From Nitrososphaerales archaeon (GTDB lineage Archaea > Thermoproteota > Nitrososphaeria > Nitrososphaerales > CADDZS01), in NCBI GenBank assembly GCA_030041355.1, contig JASHNZ010000063.1, forward strand, positions 1-38,925: a DNA stretch of 38,925 nucleotides, read 5' to 3'. The stretch's first letter is position 1; the number at the start of each line of letters is the position of its first letter. A model generated the notes under the pieces. The model saw only the letters and a program-made list of their open reading frames with translations. It had not been told where the DNA came from and did not search any database. Positions 32,143-38,925 of this stretch are shown in pieces. The position numbers were made by a program, and so were the translations under genes.

Positions 32143-33057
32143 TTGGCGCTAGGACGAACAATGCTTCTAATGACTTCGCTTACATTCTTACTGATGCTAA
32201 TCGCAGTCGTCATAGGCTATGCCTTCTATGGGACCGCTGCCGCAGCTCTTGATTTTGCGCTACTCGGACTTGTGCTCGCAGGTATAATGAATTTAGTAGC
32301 GTACGAATGGGCTGACAAGTTCGTTCTCTGGTCAACTCATACAAAACTAATCAAACAGCAGGACAACCCACAACTCTACGCGATTGTCCAAAAAGTTGCA
32401 TATGAGGCCCGCATTCCCATGCCCCGAGTTGGAATAGTGGATTCGGCACAGCCAAATGCCTTCGCGACGGGAAAGAGTCCCAGTCACGCCGTAGTAGCCT
32501 GTACCACGAGCATTCTAAGAATGCTTTCGCCCTCCGAGCTTGAAGCAGTAATTGGACACGAAATCAGCCATGTCACCCATCGGGATATTCTAGTGTCGAG
32601 CATCGCTGCGACTTTAGCGGGAGCAATTTCGTATATTGGACAGATAGTGATTTTTGGATCACTTTTTGGAGGATTTGGAAACTCGCGCGGTAGGGCTAAC
32701 CAAAACTCGTCTTACCTCATTCTTGCGATTATAGCAATCATCTTGATTCCAATCGGGGCCTTCCTAATCCAAATGGGAATCTCGCGCAGCAGAGAAACTT
32801 CCGCCGATGAAGCGGGGGCCAGATTGACCCAGAAGCCTCAGGAACTAGTGAATGCTCTGAGGAAAATATCTTCCAGTGCCAACGCAAAGCAGTGGAGAAA
32901 AAACAATGCTCCTTCTCCTTCTACCTCTCCTCTTTGGATAGTAAATCCGCTCAAAGGTCAGAGCATGGCAGGCCTATTCTCGACTCATCCTCCGCTGGAA
33001 AAAAGAGTCAAAGCCATTCAAAAAGTCGGAATGGAACTCGGCGTGATTGTAGTCTAG
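32143..33057 (+). CDS. htpX: HtpX-like M48 membrane metalloprotease
   Basis: 304 residues. Two N-terminal TM helices, then the M48 zinc site VIGHEISHVTHRD (His139-Glu140-x2-His143), two further hydrophobic segments, and SRETSADEAGA with the third ligand Glu. C-terminal STHPPLEKRVKAI is the usual HtpX ending. It degrades misfolded membrane proteins at the cytoplasmic face. The start is TTG 32143 or ATG 32161. Its stop overlaps that of a reverse-strand small membrane gene through a CTAG. Confidence 0.95.
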   Translation: MALGRTMLLMTSLTFLLMLIAVVIGYAFYGTAAAALDFALLGLVLAGIMNLVAYEWADKFVLWSTHTKLIKQQDNPQLYAIVQKVAYEARIPMPRVGIVDSAQPNAFATGKSPSHAVVACTTSILRMLSPSELEAVIGHEISHVTHRDILVSSIAATLAGAISYIGQIVIFGSLFGGFGNSRGRANQNSSYLILAIIAIILIPIGAFLIQMGISRSRETSADEAGARLTQKPQELVNALRKISSSANAKQWRKNNAPSPSTSPLWIVNPLKGQSMAGLFSTHPPLEKRVKAIQKVGMELGVIVV

Positions 33058-33182
33058 ATACTCCAAGATTGCCATACTATCGCCAGAAACGCCGTAAAGA
33101 TCAAAGCTGTAACCACTGTAATCACCGCGCCATATTTGATGAATTCGAGGAATCCGAAGGCTCTTTCTTTTCGATTCTCCAC
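33054..33182 (-). CDS. Small single-TM membrane protein (42 aa)
   Basis: Found by reading the gap after htpX. From GTG 33182 the reverse strand encodes MENRKERAFGFLEFIKYG, then a hydrophobic helix (AVITVVTALIFTAFLAIVW) and QSWSI before a TAG at 33056-33054. A GAGGT ribosome-site-like sequence lies 15-20 bases upstream and a TGA bounds the frame upstream. Charged head, single TM, Trp at the membrane interface: a credible small membrane protein. The stop shares CTAG with htpX. Family unknown. Confidence 0.55.
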   Translation of the reverse strand: MENRKERAFGFLEFIKYGAVITVVTALIFTAFLAIVWQSWSI

Positions 33183-33328
33183 ACTGCAAGTGCGACCTCA
33201 ACAATCATGGACCGAAGATCAAGCCAATTTCTTCAGACCATTCTGGAGCGAAATCAGATTCCTGTAGCAGGGTTACAGTTAAAAATGCATTCTTCGTTTT
33301 ACAGGTCATAGAGCAGTTCAAGAAAGAA

Positions 33329-34270
33329 ATGAGCCACGCTCAACTTGATCTTACGCCGTACGAAAAATTCGTACGCCAAAATCTCGAAGATGAGAAAAAG
33401 AGACTTGATCAACTGAAAGAACAATATGCCAAGGCGGGTTTTCTTAAGAAGATGCAGATCAAGAGAGAATTAGATCAGCTCAATCAGAACATTCTGCAAC
33501 TATCAGCGGATCTGAAAAATTACGAGTCAGGTCTAAGCTGGTTACGAGAGCCCAGCAAGGAAAGAGATGAGACAGCCGAAAGTCTGAAACCAGTTCCTAT
33601 TGAGGCGATCACGGCTCAAGCACCGAAACCCGCTGCGCCAGTTGCGGGACAAGCGAGGCCCGCCCCTGCAATTGGCACTCGTGCTCCGGGCTCAGCACCA
33701 CCGGTAGGCCGCCCTGTCGTAGGCCAGCCATCAACTTCACAGCCCTCTGTCCAACAATCAGGATCGTCTGCTCCACAGGCTCCTCGCGTGGGCGCGCCGG
33801 TAGTAGGGAAACCAGTTGGAACCCCAGTCGCTAAACCGGCACCAGCTCAGCCCCAACAACAAGCCCAGACCACGACAAGCACCCAGACCACGAAACCGCA
33901 AGCACCCAGAATAGGTTCTCCTATAGAAGACAAGTCCGTTGGATCTCCACCACAAGCTCCACGAGTGGGCACGCCCCTGGCAGCAAAACCTGTTGAAGCG
34001 CCAGTTGTGGGAACACCCGTTGAAACCCCAGTCGCAAAGCCGGAAGCAACCCAGAGCCAACAGCAGCCGCCGACCAAACAAAGCGGCAACCAAGCTGCAA
34101 AACCGCAAGCGCCGCGTATTGGCGCCCCAATAGTCGGCAAGCCGTTGCAAGCCCCTCGGGTAGGCACCCCCATCGGCACGCAGTCGCCTCAACCAAAAAA
34201 AGCGCAAACTGAAGAGGAAGGCTCTGAAGAAAAAAAGAGCGATGCGGAAAACGAATCTACTTCAAGCTAG
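33329..34270 (+). CDS. Coiled-coil protein with Pro/Ala-rich repeat tail
   Basis: 313 residues, no TM or signal. Residues ~10-75 form a coiled coil (RQNLEDEKKRLDQLKEQY, KRELDQLNQNILQL). Residues ~95-295 are low-complexity Pro/Ala/Gln/Val with a recurring nonamer QAPR(V/I)G(A/S/T)P(V/I/L), present five times, usually followed by a VGKP-like unit. The end is acidic (EEEGSEEKKSDAENES). Likely an extended linker or scaffold; no function can be assigned. The tail overlaps the convergent nth gene by 14 bases. The antisense frames over the repeat are shadows. Confidence 0.8.
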   Translation: MSHAQLDLTPYEKFVRQNLEDEKKRLDQLKEQYAKAGFLKKMQIKRELDQLNQNILQLSADLKNYESGLSWLREPSKERDETAESLKPVPIEAITAQAPKPAAPVAGQARPAPAIGTRAPGSAPPVGRPVVGQPSTSQPSVQQSGSSAPQAPRVGAPVVGKPVGTPVAKPAPAQPQQQAQTTTSTQTTKPQAPRIGSPIEDKSVGSPPQAPRVGTPLAAKPVEAPVVGTPVETPVAKPEATQSQQQPPTKQSGNQAAKPQAPRIGAPIVGKPLQAPRVGTPIGTQSPQPKKAQTEEEGSEEKKSDAENESTSS

Positions 34271-34982
34271 ACTTTTTCGCTGGCAAAGATTCATAATAAT
34301 TACACATTGATTGCACTCGGCAAGTTTCGCAATGAGGGCGCAACGGCTTGCATATGGTCTGCCCAAATCTGACAAACAGCTCGTTGACATCTGACCAATA
34401 TTTCTCTTTGTAAATCTTTGTCAGGTCCGCCTCAGTCTCCGCGGGCGTCTCTGTATCAACAAGTCCGATTCTATTTGAAACCCGGTGCACATGTACGTCC
34501 ACTGGTATCGCAGCAGTCCTAAAACCGTAGACGAGTACACAATTAGCCGTCTTTCTGCCTACGCCTGGCAACTCAAGAAGCTCATTAAGATTGCTTGGTA
34601 CTGAACCGTGATACTTTTCCTCGATAATCTTAGAGACTTGGATTATACGCCCTGCTTTGACTCTGTAAAAAGAAACTGGAATAATCAGTTTGGCCACTAT
34701 TTTTTCGGAAGCGTGCGAAAGAGACCTCGAGTTTGGAAATCGAGAATACAGTCGAGCAGAGGCCGCTTCAGTGACGGGATCTCTGGTACGGGAGGAAAGT
34801 ATCGTAGAGATCAGAACCTTAAAGGGCGTCGAATTTTCCTCGTTACTTATTTTGCTCAGAGCCGTGGTTTCCTTGATGGTATTTCGAATTACTCTAAGGA
34901 TCTTTATTGCCCCTGGCCCAGTCTTTAGCGCGAGTTTAGCTTGAGGTTTCTTTCCTTTTAAAGTCAAATTCGGGTACGCCAA
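34257..34982 (-). CDS. nth: Endonuclease III (DNA glycosylase/AP lyase)
   Basis: 241 residues. Helix-hairpin-helix LPGVGRKTANCVL with catalytic Lys144, catalytic Asp162 in PVDVHVHR, and a [4Fe-4S] site Cys211-x6-Cys218-x2-Cys221-x5-Cys227. All catalytic features of Nth are present. It removes oxidised pyrimidines from DNA and nicks the abasic site. The frame starts TTG 34982, directly beside a palindromic TATA-like GATATTTATC, so the true start may be a little downstream. It is divergent from the DUF2203 gene. Confidence 0.95.
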   Translation of the reverse strand: MAYPNLTLKGKKPQAKLALKTGPGAIKILRVIRNTIKETTALSKISNEENSTPFKVLISTILSSRTRDPVTEAASARLYSRFPNSRSLSHASEKIVAKLIIPVSFYRVKAGRIIQVSKIIEEKYHGSVPSNLNELLELPGVGRKTANCVLVYGFRTAAIPVDVHVHRVSNRIGLVDTETPAETEADLTKIYKEKYWSDVNELFVRFGQTICKPLRPHCETCRVQSMCNYYESLPAKKSSLK

Positions 34983-34992
34983 GATATTTATC
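34983..34992 (+). promoter_or_regulatory. TATA-like box of the DUF2203 gene
   Basis: GATATTTATC is nearly palindromic. On the plus strand its centre is about 27 nt before TTG 35016 and 33 nt before ATG 35022. It might also serve the divergent nth gene. Confidence 0.5.
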
Positions 34993-35021
34993 TAGCTGGC
35001 ATCCTCCCAATTTTTTTGGGA

Positions 35022-35366
35022 ATGCCAGAGTTCTTCACTCCTGAGCAAGCGAATAAGATGCTGCCTGAAGTGCGCCTGATAGTAAAGCGTATCGTAGGAC
35101 TCAATAAAGAAATTCCCTTGCTCATTGGAATGACCAGAAGTAAATCCATTGATGAGCTTAGCCTGCAGATTACAAAGCTAGCCGAGAGAGGTATAGAGCT
35201 CAAAGACGCGAATATTGGACTGATTGACTTTCCTGCCAAAAAATTTGATGAGCGGGTCTACCTTTGCTGGAAACTTGGCGAGCCTGAAGTAATGTACTGG
35301 CATGATTTGCAGGGCGGATTTAGAGGGCGACGACTTTTGAAACCAGAACCCCTTAAGGCTAGATAG
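35022..35366 (+). CDS. DUF2203-family protein
   Basis: 114 residues from ATG 35022 (a TTG six bases upstream is in frame). The opening PEFFTPEQANKMLPEVRLIV and the ending GLIDFPAKKFDERVYLCWKLGEPEVMYWHDLQGGFRGRRLL are the diagnostic ends of the DUF2203 family, found in bacteria and archaea. Conserved Cys, Trp, His and Asp in the C-terminal block suggest a binding or catalytic site, but the function is unknown. The middle is a helical, possibly coiled-coil stretch. Confidence 0.9.
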   Translation: MPEFFTPEQANKMLPEVRLIVKRIVGLNKEIPLLIGMTRSKSIDELSLQITKLAERGIELKDANIGLIDFPAKKFDERVYLCWKLGEPEVMYWHDLQGGFRGRRLLKPEPLKAR

Positions 35367-35438
35367 GATCTGGCAAATTTAAGAACTTTTGAACTACCTC
35401 AAAAGCTGCAGAGTAAGAACCTTTATCGCCACTAACTT

Positions 35439-35960
35439 TCACGTCTTATTCTTCGCTGTTCCTTTCAGGTCATTATAATAATCAGCGATGACTTTTTCTT
35501 GTTTCCTTTCGATCGAACCGTGCCTCTTCGCCCTAATTTGTCTTATAGCCTCGTCTGAGTTCTGCCCATACTTATAGCACAGATAGGCTGCAAGAACAGT
35601 ACCCGTCCGTCCTTGACCCGCTGCGCAATGAACGGCAGTCTTCTTGCCGGATTCCGTTTGGTTGACGATGAAGTTTACGCAATCTTTCAATTGGCCTAAT
35701 GTCGGAGAATAATGATTGCGAACCGGCACATAGAGATATTGAAAACCTTCGACCCAGCCAGCCAAAAGCGGTTCCTCGCGAACAGAAAGGATCGCACCAA
35801 TACCCTTCTTTTTGATAAGCCAGTCTACCTCTTCCTTCCTGAGGGGCGCGGCGAAGCCAGCCACAGATTCATCAATGAACGAAAAATTCATGGGGCGGCC
35901 AAGCAATCTGCCGTAAATCCATCTTATGATATCCCCTTTCTCGAACATTGAGAAAACCAC
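35439..35960 (-). CDS. Dual-specificity/tyrosine phosphatase-like protein
   Basis: 173 residues. The P-loop signature HCAAGQGRTGT gives the CX5R motif with nucleophile Cys112 and Arg118, the cysteine-phosphatase active site. The segment where the general-acid Asp usually sits reads YVPVRNHYSPT, with Asn/His instead of Asp, so catalysis may use another acid or be slow. Opening SFIDESVAGFAAPLRKEEVDWL resembles archaeal and DUSP23-like phosphatases. The frame starts GTG 35960; ATG 35948 is an alternative. Substrate (protein, RNA cap or small molecule) unknown. Confidence 0.87.
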   Translation of the reverse strand: MVFSMFEKGDIIRWIYGRLLGRPMNFSFIDESVAGFAAPLRKEEVDWLIKKKGIGAILSVREEPLLAGWVEGFQYLYVPVRNHYSPTLGQLKDCVNFIVNQTESGKKTAVHCAAGQGRTGTVLAAYLCYKYGQNSDEAIRQIRAKRHGSIERKQEKVIADYYNDLKGTAKNKT

Positions 35961-36109
35961 TTCTCGAGTTTTGCACTGTTTTGATTATGAAGCTACTTGC
36001 ACTGGCATCTTCGTAAAGCAGGTGCTTTTATTTCTCATCATATGCATTCTATAGCGTTTCACTTAAAGGAGCTTCGTAGCAAGGCCGTAAGAAAAGAGAA
36101 TGTTCTCGA

Positions 36110-37561
36110 ATGGAACGTTTTGACTATGATGTGATAGTTGCAGGCGGAGGCATGTGCGGTCTGATTACTGCTGCCGCAATTGGCGTTTATTCAAGACAAA
36201 AAGCTCGGGTTCTTGTCGTAGACCGAAATCCTCCTTCCGAACCTGGAAAAAAGACAATCAATGGTTGGACTTGCGGCGACGCTGTCAGCAAGAGAAGCAT
36301 CGATTACCTCGTTGACAACATTGGAATAAAGTATGGGACTCCGGAATTGGAGCATCCTGTAGAGGGAGTCCTAGTCTACTCCCCGGATCATGAAACTAAG
36401 GTCCTGTTTGAAGGTCAAGGATTTGTACTCAACCGCAAGATCCTTCCAAAAAGACAGGTAGAGGACGCGAAAAAAGTTGGAGTAGAGTTTGCCTTCAATG
36501 TTGCTTGCGATCGTCCTTACTCGGAAGACGGCTATGTGCGGGGAATAACAGGAAGGAATCTCGCAGACGGGAGTACTTACAAGAAAACGGCAAAGATGGT
36601 GGTTGACGCAGCGGGAAACGCCACAAAACTGAGACCAAATCTTCCTATCAATTCCAAGATCGAGCTTGATATCGACAGGGATGATCTGGAAAGTACGGGC
36701 AGATACATCTACGATTTTGAGGTTGCGATAGAGGATCCTACGTGGTTTGATTCCCGTTACGCCCTAATTCATTTGGATCAATATATTGCAGCCGGCGGGT
36801 ACGCCTGGACTTTTCCTAAAGGCAAAAACAAAGTGAATATAGGCCTGGGCGTTCAAAAGAAAGCGTTGGATATGAGAAATGCAAGACTTGGAAGAAAGGA
36901 CAGTCTGCAGGATCTTATAGATGAATATGTCAGAATGAACAAGGCGATTAAGAATCCCGTCCAGTCTCCGGGTTCAGATGACGCTGGGAACACAAAAGGA
37001 AGCTGGCAGGTCTCGGTAAGGCGTCACAACGACTGCCTAGTTGCAAATGGTTACGCCATGGTGGGAGATGCAGCCTGGATGGCTCGACCGATCGATGCAG
37101 GTGGAATAGGGCCCGCAATTTACGCTAGTGTAATGCTGGGAAGGGTTATTGCTCATTCGATAGAAGCAAACGACACGAGCGAGGAAATGCTCTGGCAGTA
37201 TAATTTGGATTACATGAAGCATCATGGATATCAGATGGCGAGTTTCGAGGTACTACGCAGATATCTCCAGACTCTCTCTAACGAGGAAATCAGCTACGGA
37301 ATGAAGCACTTCCTTTCAGAAGACGATATTGCAAGCATTGTAAACAGAGAGCATCCCAAGTTTAGCAGGTTGCGTTTGCTCAACCCGGCAATGTTGATGA
37401 GAGTTGCGAAAGAACCCAAGCTTGCCTCCGGACTAAAGCACACGGCGGACTCTAGCGAGGAGCTAATCGCCCACAACATGAACTATCCTGAAAGACCCGA
37501 CGGCTTTGAGGCATGGAAGAAAAGGTTGCTTACCCTTCTTTCAGCCGCGTTCAAATTCTAG
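36110..37561 (+). CDS. Geranylgeranyl reductase-family flavoprotein
   Basis: 483 residues. The N-terminal FAD Rossmann motif DYDVIVAGGGMCGLITA, the GG-reductase motif GGYAWTFPKG and the second FAD contact MVGDAAWMARPIDAGGIGPAI identify the family. Archaeal members reduce the double bonds of the geranylgeranyl chains of membrane lipids (digeranylgeranylglycerophospholipid reductase); some archaea have several paralogues for other isoprenoids. The chain is somewhat longer than the ~390-450 residues of typical members, with extra C-terminal sequence. It points firmly to an archaeal host. Confidence 0.92.
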   Translation: MERFDYDVIVAGGGMCGLITAAAIGVYSRQKARVLVVDRNPPSEPGKKTINGWTCGDAVSKRSIDYLVDNIGIKYGTPELEHPVEGVLVYSPDHETKVLFEGQGFVLNRKILPKRQVEDAKKVGVEFAFNVACDRPYSEDGYVRGITGRNLADGSTYKKTAKMVVDAAGNATKLRPNLPINSKIELDIDRDDLESTGRYIYDFEVAIEDPTWFDSRYALIHLDQYIAAGGYAWTFPKGKNKVNIGLGVQKKALDMRNARLGRKDSLQDLIDEYVRMNKAIKNPVQSPGSDDAGNTKGSWQVSVRRHNDCLVANGYAMVGDAAWMARPIDAGGIGPAIYASVMLGRVIAHSIEANDTSEEMLWQYNLDYMKHHGYQMASFEVLRRYLQTLSNEEISYGMKHFLSEDDIASIVNREHPKFSRLRLLNPAMLMRVAKEPKLASGLKHTADSSEELIAHNMNYPERPDGFEAWKKRLLTLLSAAFKF

Positions 37562-37570
37562 GACGCTTTC

Positions 37571-38140
37571 TTAGGGATGGGGCATTTTCTTTTGCCCTGC
37601 CTTGCTCTTTTTTTCTTCGATCGTAGAGACCAGCGTCTCGGGGTCGATCTCTCGCTTTAGCTTTGAGGAATACTTCAGAAAGTCAAGATTGAAGAGCGAA
37701 GCTATGGCAGAGCCCCGAACCTCTTCGCTTGAGTCCTGACTTGCTTCGATCAACGCTTCCCGAGCTTTTTCGTCTCCAATCGCACCTAGAGCCGCCGCCG
37801 ACTCATGCCTTACGATTTCCGAGGGATCGTTCAATGCCGCGTCGATGAGATACGGAATCGCGGTTTTGAGCCCCATCTGTCCGAGCGAAAAAGCGCATTC
37901 GTGACGAATCAATGAGCTGGGATCATGTTTCATCGCATCTCCAAGGACTGGAATTGAGCTTTCGTCCCCTATTTCCGACAATATGGTGACAGCATGAACT
38001 CTTACCACCAGTGCAGGCTCTTCCGAAAGCACCTTATTGAAAAATTCGGCGTTCTTCTTTTCGTATTCTCCCTCCATTTGATCGAGCAGTTTGAAAGCGC
38101 GTTCGCGGTTCTTGTCTTCAATAGTCTCGGTGTACCTCAT
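37571..38140 (-). CDS. HEAT-repeat protein resembling half of deoxyhypusine hydroxylase
   Basis: 189 residues, about four to five HEAT repeats. Two adjacent repeats carry His-Glu pairs: IRHECAFSLGQMG (His80-Glu81) and VRHESAAALGAIGD (His112-Glu113). These are close to the motifs by which eukaryotic deoxyhypusine hydroxylase (DOHH) binds its di-iron centre, with similar spacing. DOHH has four such pairs in two halves; this protein has two, so a homodimer could rebuild one site set. Hydroxylation of aIF5A deoxyhypusine is a hypothesis. A phycobilisome-lyase-like HEAT scaffold is the alternative. Confidence 0.82.
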   Translation of the reverse strand: MRYTETIEDKNRERAFKLLDQMEGEYEKKNAEFFNKVLSEEPALVVRVHAVTILSEIGDESSIPVLGDAMKHDPSSLIRHECAFSLGQMGLKTAIPYLIDAALNDPSEIVRHESAAALGAIGDEKAREALIEASQDSSEEVRGSAIASLFNLDFLKYSSKLKREIDPETLVSTIEEKKSKAGQKKMPHP

Positions 38141-38165
38141 CTATATCCAGCCCTCGCATCGCACC

Positions 38166-38177
38166 AACTTAAAATAA
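38166..38177 (+). promoter_or_regulatory. TATA-like box of the CoA-binding gene, leaderless start
   Basis: AACTTAAAATAA, centred near 38172, is 26 nt before TTG 38198. Confidence 0.55.
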
Positions 38178-38197
38178 ATCTACCTCGCTAATTTTGC

Positions 38198-38629
38198 TTG
38201 ATAGAGGCCTTGTCAGTTGCAAATCCGTCGGACACAGAGCTGAAGGAGATTTTGTCAAAAAATAAGACCGTCGCAGTAATTGGTATGTCCAAGAATCCGG
38301 AAAAAGACGCGTACAGGATTCCAGAATATCTGAAAAAGAAAGGTTACAGGATAATTCCAGTAAATCCAACCGCTGACGAAATTCTGGGAGAGAAAGCGTA
38401 CAAGAAAGTCACCGACATTCCTGATCAACTTGACATCGTAGACGTATTCCGCCCTAGTGAGGACGTTCCTAATTACGTTGATGATGTAATTAGCAAAAGA
38501 CCCAAAGTATTTTGGCTCCAGTTAGGAATCGAAAATACGACTGCTGAAGAAAAAGTCGCTTCGGCCGGGATCAAAGTGGTGTTTGACAGATGCATGATGG
38601 CAGAGCACAAGCGATTGTTCCAATCCTGA
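38198..38629 (+). CDS. CoA-binding domain protein (YccU-like)
   Basis: 143 residues. A single Rossmann-like CoA-binding domain: TVAVIGMSKNPEKDAYRI, GYRIIPVNPTADEILGEKAY, DIVDVFRPSEDVP, and VFWLQLGIENTTAEEKVASAGI, ending VFDRCMMAEHKRL. The family (CoA_binding_2) binds CoA or a nucleotide; the physiological role is not established. The TATA spacing supports TTG 38198 as a leaderless start, although the first ~10 residues are poorly conserved in such families. Confidence 0.92.
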   Translation: MIEALSVANPSDTELKEILSKNKTVAVIGMSKNPEKDAYRIPEYLKKKGYRIIPVNPTADEILGEKAYKKVTDIPDQLDIVDVFRPSEDVPNYVDDVISKRPKVFWLQLGIENTTAEEKVASAGIKVVFDRCMMAEHKRLFQS

Positions 38630-38925
38630 TAATTGCCTTGTCCTCGGAAAGATAGTGTGTATCCAGCAATAAACACTAGGCAATCTCCTTTTCCACGTAT
38701 CGCCTTCTCATACGGTTTTTTTACAGCCATAAAGTAGGCTCAAAAATCAAACATGGCAATTTCGAATAGGCGTGTGTGGAAATGAGAGGGTCTGGGGTCC
38801 TTAATGAGCCCATTTGAAGCTAAGAGCATTAGGGCATATTACTAACAATGGCAATTTTCTAACCTGCGTATGTAGAACGACCCGATAGGGGGATTATATA
38901 CGGTACAAGAAAATGAAGCTTCTCA
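38630..38925. other. Right-edge intergenic region with one TATA-like box
   Basis: No supportable gene. TTATATA at 38894-38900 is a strong plus-strand TATA candidate whose expected start (about 38922) lies at the window edge; an ATG at 38913 (MKLL...) is slightly too close. A gene probably begins just beyond the window. The long reverse frame over 38473-38730 is mostly a shadow of the CoA-binding gene. Confidence 0.4.

Noticed and set aside
33758-34207. Long reverse-strand open frames over the Pro/Ala repeat gene
   Set aside because: They are antisense shadows of a GC-rich repetitive coding region; the products are Cys/Arg/Trp-rich with no start context or domain.

Overview
The window looks like archaeal chromosome. 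TATA-like boxes sit about 26 nt upstream of several start codons, often giving leaderless or nearly leaderless starts. TTG starts are frequent. The tRNA-His has an intron at position 37/38. Archaeal hallmarks include a geranylgeranyl reductase-family protein, a fused CoaBC, KaiC/RAD55-type ATPases, a TRAM protein, a DUF929-type protein and membrane-anchored cupredoxins. The mix suggests a heterotrophic Nitrososphaeria/Thermoproteota-like archaeon; this placement is inference, because no 16S or ribosomal gene is present.

Layout. 1-638: 5' part of a canonical KaiC-like ATPase. 717-6341: two paralogous 5-TM cupredoxins, a ribbon-helix-helix-like gene, an SDR, two coupled membrane proteins and an SRPBCC protein. 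Three promoters here share a TGTAC-type inverted repeat just upstream of a TATA-like box. 6610-12693: a tandem array of four two-gene modules plus a decayed fifth. Each module is a ~223-aa KaiC-like protein whose Walker A ends GKE instead of GKT/S, followed by a ~7-TM membrane protein whose start overlaps it by exactly 11 nt. A further ATPase scrap lies at 5601-5660. 12791-16679: CoaBC, a TANGO2-like protein, an alpha/alpha-toroid protein and an alpha/beta hydrolase.

16930-26520 is an alpha-glucan utilisation island: anchored GH57 enzyme, GH31 alpha-glucosidase, GH13 amylase, and a complete CUT1 sugar ABC transporter (binding protein, two permeases, ATPase). Outside digestion, import and intracellular hydrolysis could be served by this block alone.

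26531-38629 is housekeeping and small conserved genes: MBL-fold hydrolase, a zinc-finger/thioredoxin-like membrane protein, TRAM protein, divergent PiT transporter, intron-containing tRNA-His, toprim protein, HtpX protease, coiled-coil/Pro-Ala repeat protein, endonuclease III, DUF2203 protein, Cys-based phosphatase, geranylgeranyl reductase-family protein, a half-size deoxyhypusine-hydroxylase-like HEAT protein and a CoA-binding protein. Two small single-TM proteins (27506-27628 and 33054-33182) were found by reading the gaps.

The strongest candidate for an undescribed system is the KaiC-like(GKE)/7-TM array: a conserved soluble partner repeatedly paired with a faster-diverging membrane partner, with signs of duplication, gene conversion and decay. 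Its function cannot be read from sequence; a membrane sensory or signalling role is only a hypothesis.
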